DNA of 64,000 nucleotides from an uncultured Leucobacter sp. (GCA_937967375.1 CALCJF010000039.1:1-64000), one strand, 5' to 3'. Positions 17,320 through 26,644 are shown, numbered from the stretch's first letter. Notes: generated by a model from the sequence alone, not told the origin. Numbers and translations: made by a program.

Positions 17320-18828
17320 TTACGCGGCGCCACTCGAGAGCGCCCACGAGACTGCGTCGAACGCCCGAACCGTCCAGAAAAGCTTCTCGGCGTCTTGCGG
17401 GGTGGGCCAGCTCGACAGCTTCACACCGACCACTCCCGTCAAGCGGTTCATGTAGATCATCTGCCCGTGAATGCCAAGCGCGAGCATCACGTCACCGCTC
17501 TCGCCCGGAAACCAGAAACCGTTGCGGTACATGCCACCGGGCATCAGCGTCGGCTCGGGCGATTCAACGAACGCGGCGCGCGAGTCGGCGCCACCCGCAA
17601 ACGTGTCATTCACCCAAGCCTCTGAGAGCACCTGCGTGCCGTCGAGGCTCCGGCCCTGATTCACAAAGAGGTGACCGAACTTGGCGAGATCGCGCAACGT
17701 CGCCGACACACCACCGTCGAACATGCCGGCTCCCACGCTGTCGACGCCAACGTTCGCCTCGAACTCAGCGCCCATCGGTTGCCACAACCGCTTCGACATC
17801 ACGTCTGCGGTGTGCTCGCCGACGGACCGCTCAATGACGAACCCGAGCGCATCGGTCTCGCACGACTTGTAGTCGAATGCCCCACCGTGCACTGTTTTCT
17901 GCTGCAGCGTCGCCAAGAACCCGAGCAGAGAGTCGGGCACTTCTGGGTGCAATTTCGGCGCCCAGCCGATCGCTTCCTCGAGCAGGCGCACCTCGGCGCC
18001 ACTGTTGAGATACTCCTCAGAGAACTGCACACCGGTGCGCATGTCAACCAGGTGCCGCACGGTCGCACCCTCGTACCCCGAACCCAAAAGTTCGGGCACG
18101 TAGTCAGTCACGAGTCCATCGAGGTCAAGCTCGCCCGCGTCGGCAACGATGCCCGCAACCGTGGCGGTCAACGACTTCGACACAGACATGAGCAGGTGCG
18201 CGCGCGACTCGACCAATTCATCAAAGTACCGCTCGGCAACAATGGTGCCGCGGTGCAGCACGAGCCAGCCGTCGGTGAACGACTGCTGCATCACTTCGGA
18301 AAAAATAGCTGCCCGCTCTTCCCACGGGTGCCCAACAGTCAGCGTCTCAAGTTCGGCGTTGCGCCGCTCAAACTGCGGGGCACTGGCCGCGGGCGTGATC
18401 GCGTGCACTGGCAAGAACTCTTTGATGTGATGCATCGACCATCGCAGGTACGGCGGGACTTGCCACTGCTCCAGCGTCGGAAGTTCGGTCGCGGCCGCAG
18501 CAACGGCAGCCGCACCTGGATCGACTACCGGAATCGCTCCCGTGAGCGGGGCGGGCTCCGCATAAACGGGCACCGCCCCGGTCAACGGGGGCGGTTCAGC
18601 AGCCCCGGGGATGGCCCCGGCCAGCGGCACTGGCTCCGCGATTACCGGAACGGCTCCGGTCAGAAGCGGCTCAGCATACGTCTCAGCGGGCAGGCCCGCC
18701 TCCGGGTAGGCGATCCCGCTCGGAACGATCGGGATCGCGCCCGTCAGTGGGTTCACTGCTGCTCCATCGATCGGCTCGGCTGATTCAAGGCTCTCAGCGA
18801 ATGACATACCTTCGATCCCAGAACTCAT
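17320..18828 (-). CDS. Serine hydrolase, beta-lactamase/6-aminohexanoate-dimer hydrolase (NylB-like) family
   Basis: 502 residues. The catalytic half resembles NylB-type serine hydrolases of the class C beta-lactamase fold: the nucleophile motif SVSK (in LLMSVSKSLTATVAG), the region GGAFDYKSCETDALGFV, and near the end LGIHGQMIYMNRLTGVVGVKLSSW. It probably hydrolyses an amide or ester; the natural substrate is unknown. The first 120 residues are unusual: a Pro/Ala-rich stretch with four 13-residue repeats around AEPxPLTGAxPV, with no signal peptide, so the enzyme is probably cytoplasmic. A minus-strand GATACT six bases before ATG 18828 suggests a leaderless start. Confidence 0.85.
   Translation of the reverse strand: MSSGIEGMSFAESLESAEPIDGAAVNPLTGAIPIVPSGIAYPEAGLPAETYAEPLLTGAVPVIAEPVPLAGAIPGAAEPPPLTGAVPVYAEPAPLTGAIPVVDPGAAAVAAAATELPTLEQWQVPPYLRWSMHHIKEFLPVHAITPAASAPQFERRNAELETLTVGHPWEERAAIFSEVMQQSFTDGWLVLHRGTIVAERYFDELVESRAHLLMSVSKSLTATVAGIVADAGELDLDGLVTDYVPELLGSGYEGATVRHLVDMRTGVQFSEEYLNSGAEVRLLEEAIGWAPKLHPEVPDSLLGFLATLQQKTVHGGAFDYKSCETDALGFVIERSVGEHTADVMSKRLWQPMGAEFEANVGVDSVGAGMFDGGVSATLRDLAKFGHLFVNQGRSLDGTQVLSEAWVNDTFAGGADSRAAFVESPEPTLMPGGMYRNGFWFPGESGDVMLALGIHGQMIYMNRLTGVVGVKLSSWPTPQDAEKLFWTVRAFDAVSWALSSGAA
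18529..18675 (-). repeat. 39-bp (13-residue) tandem repeats in the NylB-like gene
   Basis: Residues about 52-100 contain LLTGAVP, PLAGAIP, PLTGAVP and PLTGAIP spaced exactly 13 residues apart, with AEP between them. A fifth more distant copy lies at residues 27-33. Confidence 0.75.
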
Positions 18829-18875
18829 CCGCCCAGTATCCCACGGTCTGCCTGCGCCCTTGCCGACGCAGGCAC

Positions 18876-20915
18876 CTACTGGGTCTCCTCGGTGACCTCA
18901 ATCTCCGTGGTGTGGTACATGCCTCGAATCGCATCGATCAGGTATTTTGCGTGCAGGGTGAGCCCGCCACGGTCACCCTCGAGGTGCGCCTTGGTCACCA
19001 GGATGCCGAGGTCGGCCCCCTTCCAGCGGTAGTCACCGGCGTTGTAGATACGCAGGAAGAACGCCTCATCGGTGCCGCGCAGCGAGTGCCAGTCGAGGTT
19101 TGGGTTGCTGTAGACCAGGCGGCCGTAATGATCGATCACGTAGCGGCCGGTGCGAGGCGCAGCGTTGATGCGCTCGACAGTGCTGGCGGTGTGTTTGATC
19201 ACCATGTGGCTCCACTCGTCTTCAGAGGCGAGCTCTTCCCATCGATCGTTGATCTCGGTGACGTCGATCTCGAAGTCGATGCCCGAGTACTCGAGCAGGT
19301 GGAAGGCGAAGAGAGGCACATCGGCGTAGGCGCCGGCCGTGACGTTCGTGATCGCCGAGGCGCCGCTCACGCGAGGGTTCAACTCGCCGAGGTACACATC
19401 ACCCGTGTCGGTGTCGAGGAGCACATCGACTTCGAAGAAGCCTCGGTAGCCTTCGACGCCCAGTCGGTCGCCGAGCTTGCGCACAAGCTCGATGGCGGCG
19501 TGCCTGCTCCTGTCGTCGAGAACCGTCGGGAACATCTCGTTGCCCGCCCAACCGCCGCGGTATGGAGTCAGCTCTTTGTGACCCGTAATCTCGGTCATGC
19601 ACGGACCGACGACCGTGCCGTGCCGTGTCAGCACCGCTTCGATCGCGATTGGTCGGTTGTTGATACGCTTCATCACCTTGATCTCGACGTCGGTGACGTC
19701 GTCGGCGATCTTTGCGAACTCCTCTTCGTTGGTCACGAAATAGGTGGTCTTACCCGAATCACCGTAAGCAGTCTGGATCACCAGATCCTGCCCAAGACCG
19801 GCCTTCTCGGTGACCTTCACAAGTTCTTTCCAGTCGGCGACTTTCGTCAGCACGTTCGGCACGCTCGGCACGCCGACCGAATCAGCGATCTGAGTGGTAA
19901 CGATCTTCGAGTCGAGCCGCTCGCGCAGGGCGTGCGGGGGCAGGATGAGCTCGTAGTCGAGCTCTTCGCAGATTCGCTCCGTCTCTTCGTCGAAGAACAC
20001 CGTTACGATCTTTGGCCTCATGCCAGGAGGCGTGCGCTTCTCGATGTGGGTGCGCACCTCGTGGTTGCTCAGCAACCAGTTGTTGACGTCTTCGCCGCTC
20101 TCGAACTCGACGTAGGGTTTGTGCGCCGGGGTGAAGACTCGCGGGTGAGCACCGTCCCAGCTGTCGTAGTAAGCGATGTACGAGAAGCCTCGCACCCAGC
20201 GGTCGAGGCCTAGCAGGTTGAACGCCGTAGCGCCGACGAAGAACACCGGAGCCTCGCTGGTGCGAAGGTAGTGGCGAATCTCGGAAATGTTCTTCAGCTT
20301 GGTGAACCCGCTGCGTCCGATCGTGACCGGCCCGGTATGCGGGGCGCGCCGCGGCCTGCGCCGCTTCACGGGAGCCTCGGATTCGGCCTCAGTGCTCGCA
20401 CCAAGAGCGCCGCCCTTGAGGGCACCGCCCTTCGCCGCGCCGCCCTTTACCGCGCCTCCGGGAATCATTCCACCCTTTGCGGTGCTCGTCGACAGGCTCT
20501 TTGCCGCACCGCCCTTCGCGGTCGAGCTGCTCTTCGAAGCAGCGCTTTTCGCGGGCTTCACCTGGGCGGTCTTCGCGGCCGTTGCTTCAGCGGCGGCCCC
20601 TTTGGTGACTGCCGCTTTCGCCGCGGCCGATCTGCTTGCGGTTGCTTTCGCAGTCGCCGCCTTCTTCGCGACAGGTTTCGCGGCGGCCTTCTTCGCGGGC
20701 GCAGCAGCGGCTACTGATTTCTTTGCCGCGGCCGCTTTCGTCGCCGGCTTCTTCTCAGCCGTGGTCTTTGCTCCGGCCCGAGCCGATGCGGCGGCGGGCT
20801 TCGCCACCGTACTTCGCTTTCTTGCGGCTGGCTTCGCCGGTTTCACCTCTCCCAGCTGCGGCTCGGGCAAAGAAGTGCCCTGCGAAATGGTCTTGGAATC
20901 CTCGTTACGCGCCAT
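18876..20915 (-). CDS. ATP-grasp (biotin-carboxylase-like) enzyme with Lys/Ala-rich histone-H1-like tail
   Basis: 679 residues. Residues 1 to about 200 are low complexity: Lys/Ala-rich blocks (KPAARKRSTVAKPAAASA, AAPAKKAAAKPVAKKAA) followed by Gly/Lys repeats (GGAVKGGAAKGGALKGG) and KRRRPRRAP. Such tails resemble histone H1 or mycobacterial HU tails and probably bind nucleic acid or other polyanions. The remaining 480 residues are an ATP-grasp domain: ATP-binding strand VIQTAYGDSGKTTYFV, EIKVMKRINNRPIAIEA, and the metal-binding GELNPRVSGASAITN. It should form an amide or carboxylate bond on an unknown substrate. GAAGGA precedes ATG 20915. No biotin or acceptor-domain gene is nearby. Confidence 0.85.
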   Translation of the reverse strand: MARNEDSKTISQGTSLPEPQLGEVKPAKPAARKRSTVAKPAAASARAGAKTTAEKKPATKAAAAKKSVAAAAPAKKAAAKPVAKKAATAKATASRSAAAKAAVTKGAAAEATAAKTAQVKPAKSAASKSSSTAKGGAAKSLSTSTAKGGMIPGGAVKGGAAKGGALKGGALGASTEAESEAPVKRRRPRRAPHTGPVTIGRSGFTKLKNISEIRHYLRTSEAPVFFVGATAFNLLGLDRWVRGFSYIAYYDSWDGAHPRVFTPAHKPYVEFESGEDVNNWLLSNHEVRTHIEKRTPPGMRPKIVTVFFDEETERICEELDYELILPPHALRERLDSKIVTTQIADSVGVPSVPNVLTKVADWKELVKVTEKAGLGQDLVIQTAYGDSGKTTYFVTNEEEFAKIADDVTDVEIKVMKRINNRPIAIEAVLTRHGTVVGPCMTEITGHKELTPYRGGWAGNEMFPTVLDDRSRHAAIELVRKLGDRLGVEGYRGFFEVDVLLDTDTGDVYLGELNPRVSGASAITNVTAGAYADVPLFAFHLLEYSGIDFEIDVTEINDRWEELASEDEWSHMVIKHTASTVERINAAPRTGRYVIDHYGRLVYSNPNLDWHSLRGTDEAFFLRIYNAGDYRWKGADLGILVTKAHLEGDRGGLTLHAKYLIDAIRGMYHTTEIEVTEETQ

Positions 20916-21044
20916 TGCGTATCCTTCCGTTGGGGAGACGGTAGAGGCATAGTTGCACAGTTTGTCGGGATTTCCAAAACGAGACCAAACGCTCGCCTCG
21001 ACGCACCGGAATGCCGGCCCAGCGAGCGGAATCGCACCGCAAAA

Positions 21045-22562
21045 TTACTGCAAGGCCGAGGTGAGCCGCGCAAGGCCGTCGAGCAGCTGCGAGCGCAACG
21101 GCTGCCTCGACCACTCTTCGCGCGTCAGCTCGCGCGAGTTCTGGTGATACACCGCGTTCACCTCGTCGAGTTCGCGCACAAAGCTCTCTCCGTAGACCAC
21201 CATCGACACCTCCATGTTGAGGTTGAACGATCGCTGATCCATATTCGAAGACCCGACCACAGCGATCTTGTCGTCGATCGTGAAGTGCTTCGAATGCAAA
21301 ATGTACGGCGGCCGGTACATGAATATGCGCACACCGGCGTCGAAGAGCTCCTCGTAGTACGAGCGCTGTGCGTGATAGACGACCGCCTGGTCGCCGATTT
21401 CTGAGACGAAGAGCTCGACTTCAACCCCTCGCGCCGTCGCAGCTCGCAGCGCGTGCATGATCGCGCTCTCAGGAATGAAGTAGGGGCTGGTGATGCTAAT
21501 GCGCTCCTGCGCCGTATACAGCAGCGAAACGAACACCTGCAGGTTGTTCTCTCGCCCGAACCCTGGCCCGCTCGGCAAGATCTGGCAATCGACGTGCCCT
21601 GGCAGTTGCACGCGCAGTTCATCGTCGATCGACTGCGGCATCGCTTCACCAGTCTCGACAAACCAATCGCTCAAAAACACGGCTTCGAGACCGAGCGCGG
21701 CAGGCCCCTCGACTCGCACCATGAGATCACGCCAGTGCAGGCCACGGCGAATGTTCGCCGATTTGTTGTAGCTCGAGTCGACCAGGTTCTGAGACCCCAT
21801 GAATCCGACATCGCCGTCGACCACGACGAGCTTGCGGTGGTTGCGCAGGTCGGGTCGCTGCCACTGACCGCGCCACGGTCGCACTGGCAGCAAGTACGCC
21901 CACCTCGCGCCGATCTCGTTCAGAGTCTTGGCAGTGCGCTTCGCCCCCGGGTTGCGCACTGCCGACACGTGATCGAGCAACACACGAACCTCGACGCCAC
22001 GAGCTGCAACCTCACGCATTGCCTCGAACACATCGTTCGTGGTGTCGTCGTGCACCAGAATGTAGAACTCGACATACACGTAGTGTTTTGCCGCGCGAAT
22101 GGCGGTGGCGATCCTCGCAAAAGATTCTTCGTAATCGATACAAATGCTGGTCGCGTTGCCGCGCACCATCGGTTGCGCCCCAAGGGATCGCCCCAACTGC
22201 ACGGCGTTCGAGATTCCGTCGGGCAGGAGCACGAGTTCGGTGCCAAGTTTCGCCTGCTCACGATCGGCGATCTCGCCCACGATCTGAGTGGCTAACTCCT
22301 GCTTCGCGGTTCGTTTCTTCGGCAGCTTGTTGCCGCCAATGAGCAGGAAGAGCAGCAGGCCGGGAACCGGCAACCAGAAAATCGTGATGAGCCAGGCCAT
22401 GCCGGCTGTTGGGCGTCGGTTGCGTGGCACGACAAAGAGCGCGACGATCCGCACAATATTGTCGACCACCAGAACGAAGGCAGCCCAGAGAAACGGCCAG
22501 TTGACCTCGCTCCAGAAGTCACCGGCCGCAGCGAGGCGAATCATGGCCGCATAGTCGTGCAT
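21045..22562 (-). CDS. cls: Cardiolipin synthase (phospholipase D superfamily)
   Basis: 505 residues. Two N-terminal membrane helices (FLWAAFVLVVDNIVRIVALF and MAWLITIFWLPVPGLLLFLL) are followed by two HKD motifs: NHRKLVVVDGDVGFMGSQN and LHSKHFTIDDKIAVVGSSN. This is the bacterial Cls layout, joining two phosphatidylglycerols into cardiolipin at the membrane. A minus-strand TAGAAT six bases upstream of ATG 22562 and the absence of a ribosome site suggest a leaderless mRNA. It stands alone, between the ATP-grasp gene and a small membrane protein. Confidence 0.93.
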   Translation of the reverse strand: MHDYAAMIRLAAAGDFWSEVNWPFLWAAFVLVVDNIVRIVALFVVPRNRRPTAGMAWLITIFWLPVPGLLLFLLIGGNKLPKKRTAKQELATQIVGEIADREQAKLGTELVLLPDGISNAVQLGRSLGAQPMVRGNATSICIDYEESFARIATAIRAAKHYVYVEFYILVHDDTTNDVFEAMREVAARGVEVRVLLDHVSAVRNPGAKRTAKTLNEIGARWAYLLPVRPWRGQWQRPDLRNHRKLVVVDGDVGFMGSQNLVDSSYNKSANIRRGLHWRDLMVRVEGPAALGLEAVFLSDWFVETGEAMPQSIDDELRVQLPGHVDCQILPSGPGFGRENNLQVFVSLLYTAQERISITSPYFIPESAIMHALRAATARGVEVELFVSEIGDQAVVYHAQRSYYEELFDAGVRIFMYRPPYILHSKHFTIDDKIAVVGSSNMDQRSFNLNMEVSMVVYGESFVRELDEVNAVYHQNSRELTREEWSRQPLRSQLLDGLARLTSALQ

Positions 22563-22650
22563 GGAGACATTCTATGGGTGTCTCAAAAACCCGGTGTCGC
22601 CTGCTTCAAAGGCAGACCCGCGATCGCATCGACTCAGCGGCGCAGTTGCG

Positions 22651-22830
22651 TCAGGAGTCAGACTTCGGGGGCAGGCCGAGACGAGCGCGCTCCTCGGCCT
22701 CCATCTCTTTGTAGATGCGCCGCTCGGTGCGGTCGGCACGCAGAATGAAGCGCAGCACGAGAGCGAAGAAGATACCGATCAGCACGGTCGGAGTAATCGA
22801 CCAGAGCGCGTTGACCCACCAGTTATCCAT
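22651..22830 (-). CDS. Small single-pass membrane protein (59 aa)
   Basis: A short N terminus (MDNWWVNALW), one membrane helix (SITPTVLIGIFFALVLRFIL), and a charged tail (RADRTERRIYKEMEAEERAR). ATG 22830 has GAGGGTG about 12 bases upstream; the upstream frame lacks such support. Small proteins of this plan are common in Microbacteriaceae, but I cannot name a function. Confidence 0.65.
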   Translation of the reverse strand: MDNWWVNALWSITPTVLIGIFFALVLRFILRADRTERRIYKEMEAEERARLGLPPKSDS

Positions 22831-22970
22831 CGAAGATTTCACCCTCAAGACACTCAAAAACATCCGGGCTTGCGTGCGGCCCGGCAAGACAGCACAAGCT
22901 TAGATGACGGGCCTGCACGCTTGCCGAGAGCGCGTAGAGGTTACGAAAGACCAGAACTCGCTTCAATTCG

Positions 22971-23043
<73 letters not shown>

Positions 23044-23096
23044 GAAACAGCCTCAGCTTAGCAGGCGTGCCACGCCCCCTCGCGCGGCTAAACTAC

Positions 23097-24095
23097 TCAG
23101 CCCTCGCGGCGACTGCGCAGCACCGCGTCGAGGTCAAGCGCCCCGTCGCTGGTATCGCCGACGACGCCCATCTTGCGCAGCCGCTCGCTTGCGGCGATCT
23201 CCGCCGCAAGCGCACGCGCCTGGGCCGAAGCCGGGCGGGGCGCGGCCGGCGCGGGGGTAGCAGGCGCAGCCGGCTTCTCTGCCTTCGGCGCGGTTTTGAG
23301 ATCGCGCTCAAGCAGAATCGACTCCGGCTGGTTTTTCATCGAAGCGGATCCGCCAGCACCCGCGACTGATGCACCCTCGGCGCGAGCGCGAGCCATCGCG
23401 CGCGCCCGCTCAATGCGTGCGGCAGCCGCGGCCTGAGCTGCCGCGTGCTTCTCGGCCCCGCGATCCACGGTTTCAACGGTCGCTGCCGGAACAGCTACCC
23501 GCGTCGCGGGGCTCGGAGCGATCCGCTCTGCGTCGATCTCGACATGGCGCACGCGACCCGGGGCGAGCAGCACCAGCACCCCGAGCGCAACGGTCACCGC
23601 GGCCACGGCGCTCAGCAGCAGCGCTGGCCCGAGGCCCGCGATCAGCGTGCCCGCGCCGACGAGCGTCGCGGCGAACGCAAGTACCAGCACGAGCGCGGCA
23701 AGCGAACGGGCCCGGCGCACCACAGGTCGGCGCAGCTTTGCCGAACGCGCGAGCGCTGCCTGCTTGCGCTTCATCTGCTGGGCGCGCATCTCTGCGTGAA
23801 TCTGCTTCGTGCGAGCCTCGCTCAGCTCGGCCTTGCGCTCGGCATCCTGCTGGCGCTGCGCCGTGCGCAACAGTCTCTCCTGAGCAAGCGCCTCTCGCGC
23901 GGTCGCCTCAACGCGCACCTCGGTGGGCACCTCGGCGGTCTCTGCGAGCACCCGAAGGGTGCGTTGCAGGCGCAGTGCGTTCTGCTCAGCCGTTCTGAAC
24001 TCTCGCCGCCGCACCCAGCTCGGCACGAGCACCGCGACCCAGAGCAGCGCGGCCACCACGAAGATGAGCCCACCACCAAATACGCCGCTTGCCAT
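23097..24095 (-). CDS. Actinobacterial membrane protein with coiled-coil region, unknown function
   Basis: 332 residues from ATG 24095. An N-terminal helix (GLIFVVAALLWVAVLVPSWV) is followed by a charged helical stretch of about 100 residues (AQERLLRTAQRQQDAERKAEL), two membrane helices (SLAALVLVLAFAATLVGAGT and LGPALLLSAVAAVTVALGVL), and a long Ala/Arg/Pro-rich tail. The order is typical of an actinobacterial family found near rimJ and galU. It is probably cotranscribed with the upstream acetyltransferase gene. Function unknown. Confidence 0.75.
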   Translation of the reverse strand: MASGVFGGGLIFVVAALLWVAVLVPSWVRRREFRTAEQNALRLQRTLRVLAETAEVPTEVRVEATAREALAQERLLRTAQRQQDAERKAELSEARTKQIHAEMRAQQMKRKQAALARSAKLRRPVVRRARSLAALVLVLAFAATLVGAGTLIAGLGPALLLSAVAAVTVALGVLVLLAPGRVRHVEIDAERIAPSPATRVAVPAATVETVDRGAEKHAAAQAAAAARIERARAMARARAEGASVAGAGGSASMKNQPESILLERDLKTAPKAEKPAAPATPAPAAPRPASAQARALAAEIAASERLRKMGVVGDTSDGALDLDAVLRSRREG

Positions 24096-24123
24096 GTGGT
24101 CACTGTACGGGCTGTGGCGCGGC

Positions 24124-24741
24124 TCACGAGCTTGGCGCGCCGAGCCGTTCGAGCATTCCTCGGGGCACCTCATCGACAGTCACCGCGAAGCTCTCGTGAT
24201 CGCACCACTTGCCGTCGATGTGAATGTAGCGTTCCCGACGCCCTTCGTACCGCAGACCGAGCTTGTGTGCGACCCGCAGAGAGGCAGCGTTCTCGGGCCG
24301 AATGCACACCTCGATGCGGTGCAGCCGCAACTCGGCGAATGCATATTCGATCGCGAGCGCGACGGCCGTGGGGGTCACTCCGCGCCCCGCAATGTGCTGC
24401 GATACCCAATAGCCAATCGAGGCCGATCGCAGGGCGCCCGCGCTGATATCGCTCACGCTGAGCTGGCCCACTACTTGCCCGTCGTAGAGCATCACGAACG
24501 TCACGCCCGTGCCTGCCTTGCGTTGCCGGTGCATGGCGCGAATCACCGGCCCGAGCGGCTGCGAACCCGGCTCCGCTCCCCCGCCCCCCGGAAACGTCGC
24601 CTCCCAGGGCTGCAGCCAGCTTCGGTTGTCGGCGAGCAACCTTTTGAGCACCGCGGCATCGCGGCGTCGCACCGAGCGAATGGCGACTCGCCCGTGCCCG
24701 CGCTCAGACGGCACCTGAATCGGATACGGCAGCGGGCTCAC
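24124..24741 (-). CDS. GNAT acetyltransferase, RimJ/RimL-type
   Basis: 205 residues with a single GNAT domain of the ribosomal-protein-alanine acetyltransferase type: IRSVRRRDAAVLKRLL near the start, the acetyl-CoA segment GYWVSQHIAGRGVTPTAVAL, and RIEVCIRPENAASLRVAHKL followed by GLRYEGRRERYIHIDG. It should acetylate a protein N terminus or a small amine; the target is not shown by the sequence. galU lies just upstream on the same strand (18 bases) and the membrane-protein gene downstream, as in many actinobacteria. Confidence 0.88.
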   Translation of the reverse strand: MSPLPYPIQVPSERGHGRVAIRSVRRRDAAVLKRLLADNRSWLQPWEATFPGGGGAEPGSQPLGPVIRAMHRQRKAGTGVTFVMLYDGQVVGQLSVSDISAGALRSASIGYWVSQHIAGRGVTPTAVALAIEYAFAELRLHRIEVCIRPENAASLRVAHKLGLRYEGRRERYIHIDGKWCDHESFAVTVDEVPRGMLERLGAPSS

Positions 24742-24759
24742 CAGTTGGCCTCTCGAGAG

Positions 24760-25683
24760 CTACTCGGCACCGGACGAGCCGGCGGCGCGAAGACGGTCGG
24801 CGAACCGGATCACCCAGTCACGCAGTTCGTCGCCGAGCTCGGCGTGCTCGACACCGAGCAGCAGGTTTGCCTTGATCCACTCGGCGCGGTCACCAGTGTC
24901 ATAGCGTCGCCCGCCGAACACGACACCGAATATTGGGGCCTTGCCCCCACCCTCCGCCAAAGTATTGAGCGCATCGGTCAGTTGATACTCACCACCGCGG
25001 CCGGGCTCGAGGTTGTCGATCAGCCCAAAGATCTCTGGTCGCAGCACGTAGCGCCCAATGACGGCGAGGTTCGACGGAGCGTCTTCGCGGTTCGGTTTCT
25101 CAACGAGTCGGGTAATACGCACGACGTCAGGTTCGTCAGTAGCCTCGATCGCGGCGCAGCCGTAGAGGTGCACCTGCTCTGGTGGCACCTCCATGAGCGC
25201 GACGACACTCGCGCCGCGCTGATCGTGCACCTCGACCATGCGCTCGAGCAGTGGGTCGCGGCTGTCGATCAGGTCATCGCCGAGCAGTACTGCGAACGAC
25301 TCGTTGCCCACGTGCTTGCGCGCGCGCCCCACGGCGTGGCCTAGCCCGAGTGGTTGCCCCTGGCGCAGAAAGTGCACCTCGGCGAGATCGCTCGCTTCGT
25401 GCACCTTGTCAAGCCTTTCGCTGTCACCCTTCTTCTCGAGCGTCTGCTCGAGCTCGGGCACGTTGTCGAAATGACTCGTCAGGTTCTCTTTGTTGCGCCC
25501 GGTGATGATGAGCACATCGTTCAGCCCGGCAGCCACAGCCTCTTCAACCACGTACTGGATCGCCGGCTTGTCGACGATTGGCAGCATCTCTTTCGGCATC
25601 GCCTTCGTCGCGGGCAGAAAACGCGTGCCGAGCCCTGCAGCCGGAATCACTGCCTTCGTCACCGTGCGGCGCTGAGTAGTCAT
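24760..25683 (-). CDS. galU: UTP-glucose-1-phosphate uridylyltransferase
   Basis: 307 residues from ATG 25683. The nucleotidyltransferase signature AVIPAAGLGTRFLPATKAMPKE is at the N terminus (pyrophosphorylase motif GLGTRFLP; Lys in TKAMPKEML), followed by DKPAIQYVVEEAV, and FAVLLGDDLIDSRDPLL in the centre. It makes UDP-glucose for cell-wall polymers and trehalose or glycogen routes. A minus-strand TAGGCT eight bases upstream and no ribosome site suggest a leaderless start. It is divergent from the 5-formyl-THF cyclo-ligase gene with 92 bases between them. Confidence 0.96.
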   Translation of the reverse strand: MTTQRRTVTKAVIPAAGLGTRFLPATKAMPKEMLPIVDKPAIQYVVEEAVAAGLNDVLIITGRNKENLTSHFDNVPELEQTLEKKGDSERLDKVHEASDLAEVHFLRQGQPLGLGHAVGRARKHVGNESFAVLLGDDLIDSRDPLLERMVEVHDQRGASVVALMEVPPEQVHLYGCAAIEATDEPDVVRITRLVEKPNREDAPSNLAVIGRYVLRPEIFGLIDNLEPGRGGEYQLTDALNTLAEGGGKAPIFGVVFGGRRYDTGDRAEWIKANLLLGVEHAELGDELRDWVIRFADRLRAAGSSGAE

Positions 25684-25775
25684 GCTCGGTAGCCTACCCG
25701 GCACGACCGAAAACCATCTCGCAGGAAGAGGCGAAGGCAGCCCTGCCTTGCGTACGGCTTCGCTACAATGACGAC

Positions 25776-26351
25776 GTGAAGCCCGCAACCGAGCTCAAGC
25801 GCGAACTTCGCGCCGGCATTCGCGCCGAACGCATCGCTATGAGCGAAGATCGCAGGGCGACAGCCCGGATCGATCTCACTGCGCGACTCATCGACCTCAT
25901 ACGCACTCGCGAGGCGCGATCCTTTTCGTGCTTTCTACCGACACGCTCTGAACCCGACACCCGCGGCCTGCTCGAGTGGGCCAGCGCCGAAGGCACCGAA
26001 ATGCTACTGCCATCGTCGCGAACAGACGGGCTGCTCGACTGGATCAGACCGAGCGGCGAGGGCACCGTTCGGGGCGCGCACGGAATCGATGAACCGCTCG
26101 GCGAGGTGCTCGACCCAGTCTCGATCGAGGGAGTCGATCTGATGCTGATTCCGGCGGCCGCGGTTGATCTGCGCGGCAACCGGCTCGGCTGGGGCCGAGG
26201 CTACTTCGATCGCACGCTCTCATCGATGACACGGCAACCGGCGGTGTTCGCCGTCGTGTTCGACCACGAGGTGCTCGAGCAGGTGCCCATCGAGGCTCAC
26301 GATAGGCCGCTTACCGGAGTCGTGACGCCCCGTCGCACCTTGCAATTCTGA
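25776..26351 (+). CDS. 5-formyltetrahydrofolate cyclo-ligase
   Basis: 191 residues. The family motifs are present: an N-terminal KxxLR-type segment (TELKRELRAGIRAERIAM), SFSCFLPTRSEPDTRGLL, the folate/ATP region VDLMLIPAAAVDLRGNRLG, and GRGYFDRTL. It converts 5-formyl-THF to methenyl-THF using ATP. The start is GTG 25776. A TACAAT -10 element (25764-25769) sits six bases upstream and there is no ribosome site, so the mRNA is probably leaderless. Confidence 0.94.
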   Translation: MKPATELKRELRAGIRAERIAMSEDRRATARIDLTARLIDLIRTREARSFSCFLPTRSEPDTRGLLEWASAEGTEMLLPSSRTDGLLDWIRPSGEGTVRGAHGIDEPLGEVLDPVSIEGVDLMLIPAAAVDLRGNRLGWGRGYFDRTLSSMTRQPAVFAVVFDHEVLEQVPIEAHDRPLTGVVTPRRTLQF

Positions 26352-26398
26352 GCGCCTGCAGAAAAGCATCCGCGCAGCACGGGGTAGAATCTTCGTTT

Positions 26399-26644
26399 GT
26401 GCCTACCTACGCTTATCGCTGCGCCGACTGCGGCCACGCATTCGACACCTATCAGCAGTTCAGCGATGCCGCACTGACAGAGTGCCCCGAATGCGGCGGC
26501 AAGCTGCGCAAGGTGTTCGGTTCGCTCGGAGTCACCTTCAGCGGATCGGGCTTCTATCGAACCGACTCGCGCAGCGAAAGCAAGCCCTCGGCGTCTGCAA
26601 GCAGCTCGTCTGGCTCGGGCTCTTCGCCTAGCGCTTCATCGTAA
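26399..26644 (+). CDS. FmdB family zinc-ribbon protein
   Basis: 81 residues. A CxxC...CxxC zinc ribbon (Cys8, Cys11, Cys29, Cys32) in PTYAYRCADCGHAF and TECPECGGKLRKVF, followed by SGSGFYRTD, typical of FmdB. The last 25 residues are a Ser-rich tail. GTG 26399 lies eight bases after TAGAAT (26385-26390), another leaderless arrangement. Putative regulatory or small zinc-binding protein; no partner is evident. Confidence 0.92.
   Translation: MPTYAYRCADCGHAFDTYQQFSDAALTECPECGGKLRKVFGSLGVTFSGSGFYRTDSRSESKPSASASSSSGSGSSPSASS

Noticed and set aside
18747..20213. 488-residue plus-strand frame opposite the ATP-grasp gene
   Set aside because: Third-position GC bias supports the minus-strand gene; the protein has no family features.
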